From Paraburkholderia sediminicola (lineage in GTDB: Bacteria > Pseudomonadota > Gammaproteobacteria > Burkholderiales > Burkholderiaceae), in the NCBI RefSeq assembly GCF_902859805.1, contig NZ_CADIKC010000003.1:186001-250000 (forward strand): a DNA stretch of 64,000 nt. Reading direction: 5' to 3'. Below the pieces are notes generated by a model. It saw nothing but the letters and a program-made list of their open reading frames with translations. It was not told where the DNA came from and searched no databases. Numbering within the stretch: the stretch's first letter is position 1; the number at the start of each line of letters is the position of its first letter. Below, piece after piece: positions 53,828 to 63,975 of this stretch. The translations under genes and the position numbers were made by a program.

Positions 53828-54964
53828 TTGTTGAATTCCTTGCTCGATTTCCTTGCTCACGGTCTGCTGCACTTCTCGTGGTGGCAACTTGTGCTGTACA
53901 CGCTGGTCGCGACGCACATCACGATCATTGGCGTAACGGTCTATCTGCATCGCTGCCAGGCGCACCGCGCGCTGGAGCTGCATCCGATCGTCAGTCATTT
54001 TTTCCGCTTCTGGCTGTGGATGACCACAGGCATGCTGACCGGCCAATGGGCCGCGATTCACCGTAAGCACCACGCCAAGTGCGAGACCGAAGAAGATCCG
54101 CACAGCCCGCAAACGCGCGGCATCTGGAAGGTGCTGCTCGAAGGCGCGGAACTGTACCGTTCCGAAGCCAAGAATGAAGAAACGATGCGCAAATTCAGTC
54201 ACGGCACGCCGAATGACTGGATGGAACGCAACGTCTACACCAAGTACCCGATCCTCGGCGTGAGCCTGATGATGGTGCTGAACGTCGCGCTGTTCGGCGT
54301 CGTGAACGGCCTCGCGCACTGGTGGGGCTACCGCAACTTCAACTCGTCGGATGCGAGCACCAACATCTTCCCGTGGGGCATCATCATCGGCGGTGAAGAG
54401 CTGCATAACAATCACCACACGTATGCGACGTCGGCCAAGCTGTCGAACAAGTGGTACGAGTTCGACATCGGCTGGATGTACATCCGCATCATGTCGGCGT
54501 TCCGTCTGGCCAAGGTGAAGAAGATCGCGCCTACGCCGCGTCTGACCACCGGCAAGCTGGTACTCGATCAGGACACGTTGCAAGCCGTGCTGGCAAACCG
54601 CTACGAAGTGATGGCGCGTTACGGTAAGGCGCTCAAGCGCGCTTATCGCCAGGAGCTGGCGCATCTGAAGGAAGTGGGCGCGCGCGAGAAGTATCAGGTG
54701 ATGCGCGGTGCGCGTAGCTGGTTCCACAAGGAAGAAGCGGGTCTCGATGAGCCGCAGAAGCGCCAGTTGCCGCAGATCTTCGCGAATAGCCAGAAGCTCA
54801 AGACCTACATCGACATGCGCAATGAACTCGCGGCGATGTGGGAACGCTCGAATGCGTCGCGCGACCAACTGCTGGTTCAGTTGCAAGACTGGTGTCATCG
54901 GGCGGAGCAGAGCGGTATCAAAGCACTGCAAGACTTTGCGATGCGCCTGCGCCGTTATGCTTGA
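53828..54964 (+). CDS. Fatty acid desaturase (acyl-CoA desaturase type)
   Basis: 378 residues, di-iron membrane desaturase. The three His boxes are intact: H41-RCQAH, H78-RKHH and H193-NNHH (ELHNNHHTYA), between four hydrophobic segments. It introduces a double bond into acyl chains, probably delta-9. The C-terminal 130 residues are a basic, helix-rich extension. The start is a TTG at 53828 preceded by ACAGGTAA. The -10 TAGAAT at 53735-53740 with TTACAA 19 bp earlier may be its promoter. Own terminator. Confidence 0.92.
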   Translation: MLNSLLDFLAHGLLHFSWWQLVLYTLVATHITIIGVTVYLHRCQAHRALELHPIVSHFFRFWLWMTTGMLTGQWAAIHRKHHAKCETEEDPHSPQTRGIWKVLLEGAELYRSEAKNEETMRKFSHGTPNDWMERNVYTKYPILGVSLMMVLNVALFGVVNGLAHWWGYRNFNSSDASTNIFPWGIIIGGEELHNNHHTYATSAKLSNKWYEFDIGWMYIRIMSAFRLAKVKKIAPTPRLTTGKLVLDQDTLQAVLANRYEVMARYGKALKRAYRQELAHLKEVGAREKYQVMRGARSWFHKEEAGLDEPQKRQLPQIFANSQKLKTYIDMRNELAAMWERSNASRDQLLVQLQDWCHRAEQSGIKALQDFAMRLRRYA

Positions 54965-55008
54965 TCGCATGCCTTAGCGCGAAATCTATTAAAATTTCGT
55001 TACGTCAC

Positions 55009-55040
55009 AAAACCCCGCGTTGGCGGGGTTTTGCTTTTTG
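55009..55040 (+). terminator. Intrinsic terminator of the desaturase gene
   Basis: 10-bp stem AAAACCCCGC / GCGGGGTTTT with a GTTG loop, then GCTTTTTG. Confidence 0.9.
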
Positions 55041-55106
55041 GGCCGCGGCAATTTCAACGACACGCGATTGACAGTCCGCGGCGGCAGAGCGAAGGCAGAG
55101 GAGATC

Positions 55107-56246
55107 ATGGATCAGCAAGTGATCAGGACCGTCGAATACGACCGGCCACAGGCGCAGGGCACGACTTGCGGGATCGGGCAGGCGTGGGCGAAGGTGCCCG
55201 ACGTGCCGTCGGCGGAACAGAAGGTGGCGCTGAAAGAGCGCATCCGCGCATTGCTTAAGCGCGAGAAGGCTGTGCTCGTCGCGCACTACTACGTTGACGC
55301 GGAACTGCAGGAACTCGCCGACGAAACCGGCGGTTGCGTGGCCGACTCGCTGGAAATGGCGCGCTTCGGCCGCGATCACGAGGCCCAGACGCTGGTGGTG
55401 GCGGGCGTGCGCTTCATGGGTGAGACCGCAAAAATCCTGAGTCCGGACAAGCGCATTCTGATGCCGGATCTCGACGCGACCTGTTCGCTCGACCTCGGCT
55501 GTCCGGTCGATGAGTTCTCGGCGTTCTGTGACGCGCATCCGGATCGTACGGTGGTCGTGTACGCGAACACCAGCGCGGCGGTCAAGGCGCGCGCGGACTG
55601 GATGGTGACGTCGTCGATCGGGCTGGAAATCGTTGCCGATCTGCACGCACGCGGTGAAAAAATCATCTGGGCGCCGGATCGGCATCTCGGTAGCTATATC
55701 CAGAGCAAGACCGGCGCGGACATGCTGCTGTGGCAGGGCTCGTGTCTCGTGCACGACGAATTCAAGGGCATCGAACTCGATCTGCTGCGCGCCGAGTATC
55801 CGGGCGCGAAGGTGCTGGTGCATCCGGAGTCGCCGGCTAACGTGGTTGCGCAAGCGGACGTGGTTGGCTCGACCACCCAGTTGATTGACGCCGCGCAAAA
55901 ACTCGACGCGACGCATTTCATCGTGGCGACCGATCTCGGCATTCTGCACAAGATGCAACTTGCCGCGCCGGGCAAGACGTTGATTGCCGCGCCCACGGCC
56001 GGCAATAGCGCAACCTGCAAGAGCTGCGCACATTGCCCGTGGATGGCGATGAACGGCCTCGCCAATCTGGCCGAGGTGCTCGAACGCGGCCACAACGAAA
56101 TCTTCGTCGATCGGGCGATCGGCGAGCGGGCGCGTCTGCCGATCGACCGGATGCTCGACTTCGCGGCGCGTCACAAGAAGCGCGTGCAAGCCAGCGGTGA
56201 TCTCGCACGCGACGCGCAACTGTATTCGAACGTGGGAGCGGCGTAA
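55107..56246 (+). CDS. nadA: Quinolinate synthase A
   Basis: 379 residues, 4Fe-4S enzyme that condenses iminoaspartate with dihydroxyacetone phosphate to quinolinate. The cluster cysteines are visible in [28 protein letters not shown] and [31 protein letters not shown] is the substrate-site segment. AGAGGAG precedes the ATG at 55107; the frame upstream runs into the desaturase terminator. Translationally coupled to nadC through TAATG. Confidence 0.97.
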   Translation: MDQQVIRTVEYDRPQAQGTTCGIGQAWAKVPDVPSAEQKVALKERIRALLKREKAVLVAHYYVDAELQELADETGGCVADSLEMARFGRDHEAQTLVVAGVRFMGETAKILSPDKRILMPDLDATCSLDLGCPVDEFSAFCDAHPDRTVVVYANTSAAVKARADWMVTSSIGLEIVADLHARGEKIIWAPDRHLGSYIQSKTGADMLLWQGSCLVHDEFKGIELDLLRAEYPGAKVLVHPESPANVVAQADVVGSTTQLIDAAQKLDATHFIVATDLGILHKMQLAAPGKTLIAAPTAGNSATCKSCAHCPWMAMNGLANLAEVLERGHNEIFVDRAIGERARLPIDRMLDFAARHKKRVQASGDLARDAQLYSNVGAA

Positions 56247-57157
56247 TGGGGGCGGTTGAAGGGGCAGTGGAGCGCAATCAGATTGAGGCGGTGTCGCCGC
56301 TGTTCGCGGAGATTCATGCGCAGTACGGCGCGGCATTCGATGCGGCGTTGGCGCGCAACGTCGCTGACGCGCTGGCCGAAGATGTTGGCGCAGGCGATCA
56401 GACAGGTCGTCTTGTTCCTGCCGACGACGTGCGTGATGCGCGCATCATCGTGCGCGAAGATGCCGTGCTGTGTGGCGTGCTCTGGTTCAATGCGGTGATG
56501 CGCGAGGTCGATCCGCGCATCGATGTGCAGTGGCGTTATCGCGAGGGCGATCGGATGACAGCGGATACGCCGGTCTGCGAGCTGCGCGGCCCTGTCCGTG
56601 CGCTATTGACTGCTGAACGCAATGCATTGAATTTCCTGCAACTGCTGTCAGGCGTGGCGAGTGCAACGCGCCGCTATGTCGACGCAATCGCTCACACTCA
56701 AACGCGCATCCTCGATACACGTAAAACCTTGCCGGGCTTGCGGCTCGCGCAGAAATACGCGGTGCGCGTGGGTGGCGGAGCGAATCAGCGGCTTGCGTTG
56801 TACGACGGCATTCTGATCAAGGAAAACCACATCGCTGCAGCAGGCGGCGTCGGTGCGGCAATGGATGCGGCGCTCGCGCTGAATGCAGGCGTGTCGATCC
56901 AGATCGAAGTCGAAACGCTCGCGCAATTGGAAACCGCGTTGGCGCATCGCGCCCAATCCATTCTGCTGGACAATTTTTCGTTCGACGCGATGCGTGAAGC
57001 AGTGCGTATCACGGCAGGGCGAGCGGTGCTGGAAGTGTCTGGCGGTGTGAACTTCGAGACGGTGCGTACCATTGCGGAAACGGGAGTCGACCGCGTATCG
57101 ATCGGCGCGTTGACCAAAGATGTGCGTGCAACGGATTACTCGATGCGGGTCGTCTGA
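56246..57157 (+). CDS. nadC: Nicotinate-nucleotide pyrophosphorylase (carboxylating)
   Basis: 303 residues, converts quinolinate and PRPP to nicotinate mononucleotide. Motifs: NALNFLQLLSGVAS, TRKTLPGLRLAQKYAVRVGGGANQRLALYDGILIKENHI and LEVSGGVNFETVRTIAETGVDRVSIGALTKD. Its ATG shares a base with the nadA stop. With nadB opposite, the de novo NAD pathway to NaMN is complete. Confidence 0.97.
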   Translation: MGAVEGAVERNQIEAVSPLFAEIHAQYGAAFDAALARNVADALAEDVGAGDQTGRLVPADDVRDARIIVREDAVLCGVLWFNAVMREVDPRIDVQWRYREGDRMTADTPVCELRGPVRALLTAERNALNFLQLLSGVASATRRYVDAIAHTQTRILDTRKTLPGLRLAQKYAVRVGGGANQRLALYDGILIKENHIAAAGGVGAAMDAALALNAGVSIQIEVETLAQLETALAHRAQSILLDNFSFDAMREAVRITAGRAVLEVSGGVNFETVRTIAETGVDRVSIGALTKDVRATDYSMRVV

Positions 57158-57189
57158 ACCGCGCGCGCCTAAGCCTTCGCAATCAATGA

Positions 57190-57226
57190 AAAAGCCATCG
57201 CTGGGGAAACCGGCGATGGCTTTTTT
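57190..57226. terminator. Bidirectional terminator between nadC and nadB
   Basis: 15-bp stem with one G-U pair (57190-57204 with 57210-57224), A's before and T's after, placed between two convergent genes. Confidence 0.88.
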
Positions 57227-57242
57227 ACTTCAGCTTCAGCAG

Positions 57243-58841
57243 TTACACGTTGCGGTTGCGCACATGTTCCGGCGACAACACTGTCGGCAGTGCCTTAGGC
57301 AGCGTGGCGGGCCAATCGCGGCTGAAGTGCAAGCCGCGGCTTTCACGTCGTGAGCGAGCGCCTTCGACAATCAGCGACGCCACGTCGACCAGGTTGCGCA
57401 GTTCAAGTAGATCGCGGCTCACCTTGAAGTTCGCGTAATACTCGTGAATCTCGTCACGGAGCAAGGCAAGCCGATGCTTGGCTCGCGCCAGCCGCTTGTC
57501 GGTACGCACAATGCCGACGTAGTTCCACATCAGGCGGCGCAGCTCATCCCAGTTGTGCGCGACCACCACTTCTTCATCCGGGTCGGACACACGGCTTTCG
57601 TCCCAGTCAGGCAGCGGCGCATGAACGGCGGCGCTGAAGCCTTCTTCCTCGATCGCCTGCGCGGCGGAGCGCCCGATCACGAGACACTCAAGCAAGGAAT
57701 TGCTGGCAAGCCGGTTCGCACCGTGCAGGCCTGTGCATGACGTTTCACCGACCGCATAGAGACCGGCGAGATCAGTCCTGCCGGCCAGGTCCGTTACGAC
57801 GCCGCCGCACGTGTAGTGCGCGGCGGGCACAACCGGAATCGGCTCTTTGGTGATGTCGATGCCGAATTCCAGGCAGCGGGCCAGAATCGTCGGGAAGTGC
57901 TCGCGCAGGAATTCGGGCGACTGATGGCTGATGTCGAGATAGACGCAGTCGATGCCGCGTTTCTTGATCTCGAAGTCGATTGCGCGCGCGACGATATCGC
58001 GCGGCGCGAGTTCGGCGCGCTCGTCGTGGTTCGGCATGAAGCGCGTGCCGTCCGGCAGCTTCAGAATGCCGCCTTCTCCGCGTACCGCTTCCGAGATCAG
58101 GAACGACTTCGCATAAGGATGGAACAGGCAGGTGGGATGGAACTGGATGAATTCCATGTTCGACACGCGGCAGCCGGCGCGCCAGGCCATCGCGATACCG
58201 TCGCCGGTCGCGGTGTCGGGGTTGGTGGTGTAGAGATAGACCTTGCCGGCGCCGCCGGTGGCGAGCACGGTATGCGGCGCTTCGATCGTCACGGTGCGGC
58301 CGCTTTGCAGATCGAGTGCATACAAACCGTGGCAGCGGCGCCCCGGCAGACCGAGGCGGTCGGACGTGATCAGGTCGATCGCGTAGTGGTCCTCGAGCAG
58401 GGTGATGTTCGGGTGGCGGCGTACTCGTTCGCTGAGCGTGGTGACAACTGCATGGCCCGTTGCATCCGCTGCATGAATGATCCGGCGATGGCTGTGGCCG
58501 CCTTCGCGTGTCAGATGAAAGCCGAGTTCGGCGGCGTCGTCTTTGGTGAACGGCACGCCTTGCGCGATTAGCCATTCGATCGCAGCACGCCCATGCTCGA
58601 CGATGAAGCGCGTCGCCGCCTCATCGCATAGGCCACCACCGGCGATCAGCGTGTCGCGGACATGGTTTTCGATGCTGTCTGCCGAATCAAGCACGGCGGC
58701 GATTCCACCTTGCGCCCAATCGCTCGCGCCTTCGGTCATCGATCGCTTCGCGACCACCGCAACCCGCCGGGTCTCCGCGAGGTTGAGCGCGACGCTCAAG
58801 CCCGCCAGACCGCTACCGACAATCGCTACATCGAATTCCAT
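57243..58841 (-). CDS. nadB: L-aspartate oxidase
   Basis: 532 residues, FAD enzyme oxidising aspartate to iminoaspartate for NadA. FAD-binding [14 protein letters not shown] at the N-terminus, active-site [24 protein letters not shown], and the [20 protein letters not shown] motif. I prefer the ATG at 58841 (MEFDVAIVG) with CGGAG upstream; the ATGs at 58850 and 58871 are in frame. Convergent with nadC. Confidence 0.96.
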   Translation of the reverse strand: MEFDVAIVGSGLAGLSVALNLAETRRVAVVAKRSMTEGASDWAQGGIAAVLDSADSIENHVRDTLIAGGGLCDEAATRFIVEHGRAAIEWLIAQGVPFTKDDAAELGFHLTREGGHSHRRIIHAADATGHAVVTTLSERVRRHPNITLLEDHYAIDLITSDRLGLPGRRCHGLYALDLQSGRTVTIEAPHTVLATGGAGKVYLYTTNPDTATGDGIAMAWRAGCRVSNMEFIQFHPTCLFHPYAKSFLISEAVRGEGGILKLPDGTRFMPNHDERAELAPRDIVARAIDFEIKKRGIDCVYLDISHQSPEFLREHFPTILARCLEFGIDITKEPIPVVPAAHYTCGGVVTDLAGRTDLAGLYAVGETSCTGLHGANRLASNSLLECLVIGRSAAQAIEEEGFSAAVHAPLPDWDESRVSDPDEEVVVAHNWDELRRLMWNYVGIVRTDKRLARAKHRLALLRDEIHEYYANFKVSRDLLELRNLVDVASLIVEGARSRRESRGLHFSRDWPATLPKALPTVLSPEHVRNRNV

Positions 58842-59007
58842 CGCCTGCATCTCCGTCTTTCGTTTTGCCATGACGGCACGCTGTGTGCCGCTAAAACGAG
58901 AAAGGATACGCGTCGCGACGAATGAGGGAAAGCTGGCCGGACGGGATAAGACTGTCCTGGGTAGGCAAAGGACCGCTAATCAGCGCGATATTGGGAAGTT
59001 GAAAACG

Positions 59008-59038
59008 AAAAAGCCTCGCACGAATGCGAGGCTTTTTT
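59008..59038 (-). terminator. Intrinsic terminator of the rpmB-rpmG unit
   Basis: 13-bp perfect stem AAAAAGCCTCGCA / TGCGAGGCTTTTT with a CGAA loop, 38 bases after the rpmG stop. T-tracts on both strands; on the minus strand it ends rpmG. Confidence 0.88.
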
Positions 59039-59075
59039 GCAAATCTTTTTGCCTTCGTCAGGCAGGAGCCAAGAT

Positions 59076-59243
59076 TTATTTAATCTTGGTTTCCTTGTAG
59101 TCAACGTGCTTACGGACGACCGGATCAAATTTCTTGATCAGCATCTTTTCCGGCATGTTGCGTTTGTTCTTCGTCGTCGTGTAGAAGTGACCCGTGCCTG
59201 CGGTCGATTCCAGCTTGATCTTGTCGCGTGCGCCTTTCGCCAT
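59076..59243 (-). CDS. rpmG: 50S ribosomal protein L33
   Basis: 55 residues: [18 protein letters not shown] then [16 protein letters not shown] and [18 protein letters not shown]. Full normal length for a zinc-free L33 (no CxxC pair). AAGGAGTAAATC precedes the ATG. It follows rpmB by 10 bases, the standard order. Confidence 0.97.
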   Translation of the reverse strand: MAKGARDKIKLESTAGTGHFYTTTKNKRNMPEKMLIKKFDPVVRKHVDYKETKIK

Positions 59244-59253
59244 GATTTACTCC

Positions 59254-59487
59254 TTAGGCTTCACCGCGTGCGCGCAGATCTGCGAGCACAGCGTCGATAC
59301 CGTTCTTGTCGATCAGGCGCAGGCCGGCGTTCGAAACGCGCAGACGCACCCAACGGTTTTCGCTTTCCACCCAAATACGGCGGTTTTGCAGGTTCGGCAG
59401 GAACCGGCGCTTGGTTTTGTTGTTCGCGTGGGAAACGTTGTTGCCGCTCATCGGCGCTTTCCCAGTTACTTGGCATACGCGTGCCAT
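59254..59487 (-). CDS. rpmB: 50S ribosomal protein L28
   Basis: 77 residues. [20 protein letters not shown] and the basic [13 protein letters not shown] segments are standard, and the CxxC pairs of zinc-binding forms are absent. First gene of the rpmB-rpmG unit. Confidence 0.97.
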   Translation of the reverse strand: MARVCQVTGKAPMSGNNVSHANNKTKRRFLPNLQNRRIWVESENRWVRLRVSNAGLRLIDKNGIDAVLADLRARGEA

Positions 59488-59729
59488 GAGAGCACTCCTA
59501 ATACGCTAATTCTGAGTTCGAACGCCGTGAAAGTTTCCCGAAAAGAGCCGCGCTGAGAGTTTATTGAAACTCGAGGCACGTTTCCTTTCCGGAACGCCTT
59601 GGTGGCTTCGGAACAGGGGGGTTGGAAATAGGCAAACCGGAATTCTAGCAGAAAAAAAGCCGCAAAATCAAACCTTATTTGCGATGCTGAACTCGGCATG
59701 ACGTTGTCGCGACCCTGGTTGGCGCCGTG

Positions 59730-60605
59730 TCAGGGCCAGCCGGCGCGGGCAAACGAGTACGTGCGATCCGCGCCAATCACCAGATGATCGATTAATTGTA
59801 CGTCGATCAGCGCAAGGGCTTCGCGCAGCGTATGTGTCAGCCGGCAGTCGCTCGCGCTCGGCTGGACGGCGCCGGAAGGGTGATTATGCGCGACGATCAG
59901 GCTGGCCGCATTCAGGCTCAATGCCCGCCGCACAATTTCGCGCGGATAGACGGCCATGCGCGTGAGCGTGCCCCGTGCGCTCTCCTCACAGCGGATCAGC
60001 CGGTGGCGGGCGTCGAGAAAGAGCGACACGAAGACTTCGTGGGGACTTCCGCCGATGCGCAGGCGCAGATAGTCTTGCACGGCTTCAGGCGAGTTCATCA
60101 ACGAGCGGTCCCGCATTTTATCGACCAGCGAACGCCGCGCCATTTCCATGATGGCCATCAGCTGCGCCTTTTTCGCCGGCCCGATGCCGCGCAGATCGTC
60201 GAAATCCGAGTAAGTTGCGTCGAGCATGGCGCGTAGCGAGCCGAATCGACCGAGCAGGGTGCGCGCGACGTCGAACACGTCGTGGCCCGGCAAGCCCGTG
60301 CCGAGTACGAGTACGATCATTTCGGTGTCGGATAGGACACCTGGCCCTTCCTCGATCAGCCGCTCGCGCGGCATGTCGTTTTTGTGCCATTTGTCGCGTA
60401 CAAGCGGCCGGCCCGGAGGTGTGGCACCGTCCGCGGCGGCTTCGGCGGAGCTGGCGCCGGCGTTGGCTGCGGTATGGCCAGCCGCGGCGCCCGCGCGTGG
60501 CGACGCCGGGGTGAGTGCCGCAAGTGCCGCGGCGCCGGGCGCAGCAGGCTCCGGCAACGGCGCTTCAAGTGTCGCTTCGTCCATCGTGCAGACATAGTCA
60601 GCCAT
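59730..60605 (-). CDS. radC: RadC-family DNA repair protein (MPN/JAB domain)
   Basis: 291 residues from the ATG at 60605 ([10 protein letters not shown]). The first 65 residues are an Ala/Pro/Gly-rich extension that varies in this family. Helix-hairpin-helix region near [10 protein letters not shown], then a JAB/MPN domain with metal motif [16 protein letters not shown]. Despite the name, a role in recombination repair is not proven for this family. GGAGG is 12 bases before the ATG, so a start at MDEATLEAP is also possible. Confidence 0.9.
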   Translation of the reverse strand: MADYVCTMDEATLEAPLPEPAAPGAAALAALTPASPRAGAAAGHTAANAGASSAEAAADGATPPGRPLVRDKWHKNDMPRERLIEEGPGVLSDTEMIVLVLGTGLPGHDVFDVARTLLGRFGSLRAMLDATYSDFDDLRGIGPAKKAQLMAIMEMARRSLVDKMRDRSLMNSPEAVQDYLRLRIGGSPHEVFVSLFLDARHRLIRCEESARGTLTRMAVYPREIVRRALSLNAASLIVAHNHPSGAVQPSASDCRLTHTLREALALIDVQLIDHLVIGADRTYSFARAGWP

Positions 60606-60815
60606 ATAGATATGTATCCTCCAGTTCGGGTTTGTGGCGGTGCGCGGTGCGCGGCCGTGCCGCGATGCGCGCAACGGCCAAGCCGCCGCCCGCTATGTGG
60701 CTTACAATAGACGCTTTGCGCACGGCACCCCGAGGGTTTGCCATACGCGTCAACTGCGGCGTCAACTGCGCCCGCGGCGCACGCGTGCAGCGCGCTTCGA
60801 CTGAGCGAGCATTGC

Positions 60816-61271
60816 ATGAGCATCATCGACATTTCCGAAGTGAAACCCGGTTCACACGTCACGCTTCACTACCGGCTTTCCCTTGCCGATGGCGCCGAAG
60901 TCATCAATACGTTTACCGACAATCCAGCCACGCTGCTGCTCGGCGCGGGTCAACTGGCGCCGCCGCTGGAAGACATTCTGCTGGGTTTGAAGGTGGGCCA
61001 CCATTCGACCTTTCAGCTAACGCCGGGTCAGGCGTTCGGTCCGCGCAACCCGGAGCTGATCCAGCGGGTTTCGCTGGCCACGCTGCGCGAAAACAGCATG
61101 ATCGGCGAGGATTTTTCGCCGGGTGACCTGGTCGAATTCAACGCGCCGGGTGGCGGCCGCTACGCGGGCGTCCTCAAGGAAGTTGGCGAGACGTCGGCGT
61201 TGTTCGATTTCAACCATCCGCTTGCCGGCCAGGCGCTGGCGTTTGAAGTGAAAATCATCGGGATTCTGTAA
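60816..61271 (+). CDS. slpA: FKBP-type peptidyl-prolyl isomerase, SlpA-like
   Basis: 151 residues, an FKBP domain with the insert-in-flap domain typical of SlpA/SlyD ([46 protein letters not shown]). It lacks the His/Cys-rich metal tail of SlyD, which favours SlpA. The ATG at 60816 ([12 protein letters not shown]) is chosen because the frame upstream is not protein-like. It is 2 bases from ispH, the usual pairing. Confidence 0.9.
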   Translation: MSIIDISEVKPGSHVTLHYRLSLADGAEVINTFTDNPATLLLGAGQLAPPLEDILLGLKVGHHSTFQLTPGQAFGPRNPELIQRVSLATLRENSMIGEDFSPGDLVEFNAPGGGRYAGVLKEVGETSALFDFNHPLAGQALAFEVKIIGIL

Positions 61272-61273
61272 AC

Positions 61274-62233
61274 ATGAGCATCACGGATACGACTCTTGCC
61301 GAAGCCGAGATCCTGCTGGCACAGCCGCGTGGGTTCTGCGCCGGCGTCGATCGGGCCATTGAAATCGTAGAGCGGGCCATCAAGCTGCACGGCTCGCCGA
61401 TTTACGTGCGCCACGAAATCGTCCATAACGCCTATGTCGTCGAGGATTTGCGCAAGAAGGGTGCAATCTTCATCGAGCAACTGGAAGAAGTGCCGGCCGG
61501 CAATACGGTCATTTTCAGCGCGCATGGCGTGTCGAAAGCGGTGCGTTCGGAAGCCGAGTCGCGTGGCCTGCGGGTGTACGACGCCACCTGCCCGCTCGTG
61601 ACCAAGGTGCATATCGAAGTCGCGAAGATGCGTCAGGACGGCTTCGACATCGTGATGATCGGCCACAAAGGCCACCCTGAAGTCGAGGGCACGATGGGGC
61701 AGGCGGGCGAGGGCATGCATCTGGTAGAAGACATCAAAGACGTGCTGGCCTTGCAGCTGGCCGATCCCGAGCGGATCGCGTTCGTGACGCAAACCACCTT
61801 GTCAGTCGATGACGCAGCCGAGATCATTGGCGCGCTGAAGGCGAAATATCCGGCGATTCGCGAGCCGAAGAAACAGGACATTTGCTACGCCACGCAAAAC
61901 CGGCAAGACGCGGTCAAGTTCATGGCGCCGCAATGCGACGTCGTGATCGTGGTTGGCAGCCCGAATAGTTCGAACTCGAACCGGTTGCGCGAGCTGGCCG
62001 AAAAGCTTGGCGTGCCTTCCTATATGGTGGACTCGCCGGACCAGATCGATCCGGTGTGGGTCGAAGGCAAGCGCCGCATCGGCGTGACGGCGGGCGCCTC
62101 GGCGCCGGAAGCGCTGGCGCAAGCGGTGATCGGCCGGTTGCGTGAGCTCGGCGTGCGCAACGTGCGCGCGCTCGACGGCATCGAGGAAAACATCGCGTTT
62201 CCGCTGCCGCGCGGGCTGGGTCTGCCTGCCTGA
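61274..62233 (+). CDS. ispH: 4-hydroxy-3-methylbut-2-enyl diphosphate reductase
   Basis: 319 residues, last step of the MEP isoprenoid pathway, a 4Fe-4S enzyme. The three cluster cysteines are in [26 protein letters not shown] and [12 protein letters not shown]; the catalytic Glu region [11 protein letters not shown] and [11 protein letters not shown] are intact. Own terminator. Confidence 0.97.
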   Translation: MSITDTTLAEAEILLAQPRGFCAGVDRAIEIVERAIKLHGSPIYVRHEIVHNAYVVEDLRKKGAIFIEQLEEVPAGNTVIFSAHGVSKAVRSEAESRGLRVYDATCPLVTKVHIEVAKMRQDGFDIVMIGHKGHPEVEGTMGQAGEGMHLVEDIKDVLALQLADPERIAFVTQTTLSVDDAAEIIGALKAKYPAIREPKKQDICYATQNRQDAVKFMAPQCDVVIVVGSPNSSNSNRLRELAEKLGVPSYMVDSPDQIDPVWVEGKRRIGVTAGASAPEALAQAVIGRLRELGVRNVRALDGIEENIAFPLPRGLGLPA

Positions 62234-62256
62234 CAATCAGCCGACGTTTCTGAAAG

Positions 62257-62285
62257 AAAAGCGCGCCCAAGGGCGCGCTTTTTTT
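62257..62285 (+). terminator. Intrinsic terminator of ispH
   Basis: 12-bp stem AAAAGCGCGCCC / GGGCGCGCTTTT with a 2-base AA loop (opening to four in practice) and a run of T's, 23 bases after the stop. Confidence 0.9.
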
Positions 62286-62601
62286 ACGCCCGGAGATTCG
62301 TGAGGCCGTCCTGAATAAAGTGCCAGATCAATGTGTTGGGCCGTTTTAAGTGTTCTCCCACACAAATTCCTTTGAATTGTGATTTGGCTTTTAAGCAAAT
62401 TTTCGACGATGTGGCCCCGTTTAAACGATTTCAAACGCGCTACCCCGATTTTTGACGCACTAAAATAGCGCGCGCCTCCTACTGTCAATGAAAACGTAAT
62501 ACTTAACGCGAACCACGGTGCAATCAGGGATCGGGCCAGATCGCTGCAACACTTGATGCCATTGGGTGCAACGATGGTGCAACTGATGCACGAAAAATAG
62601 T

Positions 62602-62616
62602 CGCAACCGGGTTGCG
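62602..62616. promoter_or_regulatory. CGCAACC/GGTTGCG palindrome among repeated TGCAAC motifs
   Basis: CGCAACCGGGTTGCG is a perfect inverted repeat. Similar GTGCAAC or GGTTGCA copies lie on both sides (near 62552, 62570, 62580 and 62648). Likely binding sites for a regulator of the downstream transporter gene; which one is unknown. Confidence 0.45.
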
Positions 62617-62682
62617 CCTTTTGTGGAATTCCTCTCTCAAAATAAGGTTGCAATGCAGGAAAACCCCACCGTTTCAACAATA

Positions 62683-62710
62683 TTGCCCGTCGCATAATTG
62701 GAGTTACAAT
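62683..62710 (+). promoter_or_regulatory. Probable promoter of the LivK-type gene
   Basis: TTGCCC, 16 bp, TACAAT at 62705-62710. The leader to the ATG at 62776 would be about 60 bases. Confidence 0.5.
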
Positions 62711-62775
62711 GCGCGCGTTCTCAAGGCCTCCGGGTCCCGAACAATAGATTTTGCAAGGCGCAGGAGACCTACTTA

Positions 62776-63975
62776 ATGCGAGTCAAGTTTGCTTACGCCG
62801 TGTCCATCGTGACCGCGGTTGCGATGTTGACCGCGTGCGGCAAAAAGCAGGATGGAGAGGCGGGAGCAGGTGCATCAGCTGCCACGGCGGCGGCAGCACC
62901 GGCGAGTGAAGCAACTGTCGTGAAAATCGGTCATGCGGCCCCATTGACGGGCGGCATTGCGCATCTTGGCAAGGACAATGAAAACGGCGCGCGTCTGGCG
63001 GTCGAGGAAATCAATAAACAGGGCTTGACCATCGACGGTCACAAGATCCAGTTGGAGCTCGACGCACAAGATGATGCAGCGGACCCGAAAACGGGTACGG
63101 CGGTCGCTGAAAAGTTTGTCGACGATCACGTTGTCGCCGTGGTCGGCCACCTGAATTCAGGGGTCTCGATTCCGGCGTCGAAGATCTATAGCGATGCCGG
63201 GATCGTGCAGATCTCGCCGTCGTCGACAAATCCGGGGTACACGCAGCAAGGTTTCAAGACGACTTATCGGGTGGTCGCGACCGATGCCCAGCAGGGCCCG
63301 GCGCTGGCCAACTACGCGACGAAAGTGCTCGGCGCGAAACGCATCGCGATCGTCGACGACTCGACGGTATACGGTAAGGGACTGGCCGACGAGTTCGCGA
63401 AGACGGTACAGGCGAGCGGGGCGAAGATCGTCGCGCGTGAAGCCACGAATGACAGGGCTACGGAGTTTCAGGCCGTCCTTAGAAAGATCAGGAGTGTTCA
63501 GCCGGACGTGATCATGTTCGGCGGCATGGACGCAACGGGCGGACCGTTTGCCAAACAGGCGGCGGCGCTCGGTATCAGGGCAAAAATCCTTGGCGGCGAC
63601 GGTGTGTGTACCGACAAGGTGGGTGAGCTGGCGGGAACCGCCGTGCAAAACCTGGTCTGTTCGGAGGCGGGACTTGCGCTTTCGAAAATGGACAAGGGAG
63701 CGGACTTCGAACAGAAGTACGTGGACCGCTTCCACACACCGGTGCAGATTTACGCACCGTTCACGTATGACGCTGTGTACGTGATTGTCGATGCAATGAA
63801 GCGCGCTAATTCGATCGAGGCGCCCAAGGTGCTGGCTGCGATGCCGTCCACCGATTACAACGGGGTAATCGGCCACATCGCGTTCGACGACAAGGGTGAT
63901 TTGAAAGAGGGCGCCATTACGCTTTACGACTTCAAGGACGGCAAGAAAGCGGTTCTCGACGTCGTGAAGATGTGA
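62776..63975 (+). CDS. Branched-chain amino acid-type ABC substrate-binding lipoprotein
   Basis: 399 residues. Lipoprotein signal with lipobox MLTAC (Cys21), a short Ala-rich linker, then a type I periplasmic binding fold of the LivK family (VVKIGHAAPLTGGIAHLGKDNENGARLAVEEIN, AVVGHLNSGVSIPASKIYSDAGIVQISPSSTNP). CAGGAGACC precedes the ATG at 62776. Ligands in this family include leucine, other amino acids and short amides. Any permease or ATPase genes would be beyond the window edge. Confidence 0.92.
   Translation: MRVKFAYAVSIVTAVAMLTACGKKQDGEAGAGASAATAAAAPASEATVVKIGHAAPLTGGIAHLGKDNENGARLAVEEINKQGLTIDGHKIQLELDAQDDAADPKTGTAVAEKFVDDHVVAVVGHLNSGVSIPASKIYSDAGIVQISPSSTNPGYTQQGFKTTYRVVATDAQQGPALANYATKVLGAKRIAIVDDSTVYGKGLADEFAKTVQASGAKIVAREATNDRATEFQAVLRKIRSVQPDVIMFGGMDATGGPFAKQAAALGIRAKILGGDGVCTDKVGELAGTAVQNLVCSEAGLALSKMDKGADFEQKYVDRFHTPVQIYAPFTYDAVYVIVDAMKRANSIEAPKVLAAMPSTDYNGVIGHIAFDDKGDLKEGAITLYDFKDGKKAVLDVVKM

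Larger units (their letters stand above)
62286..62775. other. AT-richer regulatory region upstream of the LivK-type gene
   Basis: About 490 bases without a gene, less GC-rich than the rest. Between 62515 and 62655 the element GCAAC/GTTGC or its GCAAT variant recurs at least six times, including the palindrome at 62602-62616. Promoter at 62683-62710. Confidence 0.55.
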
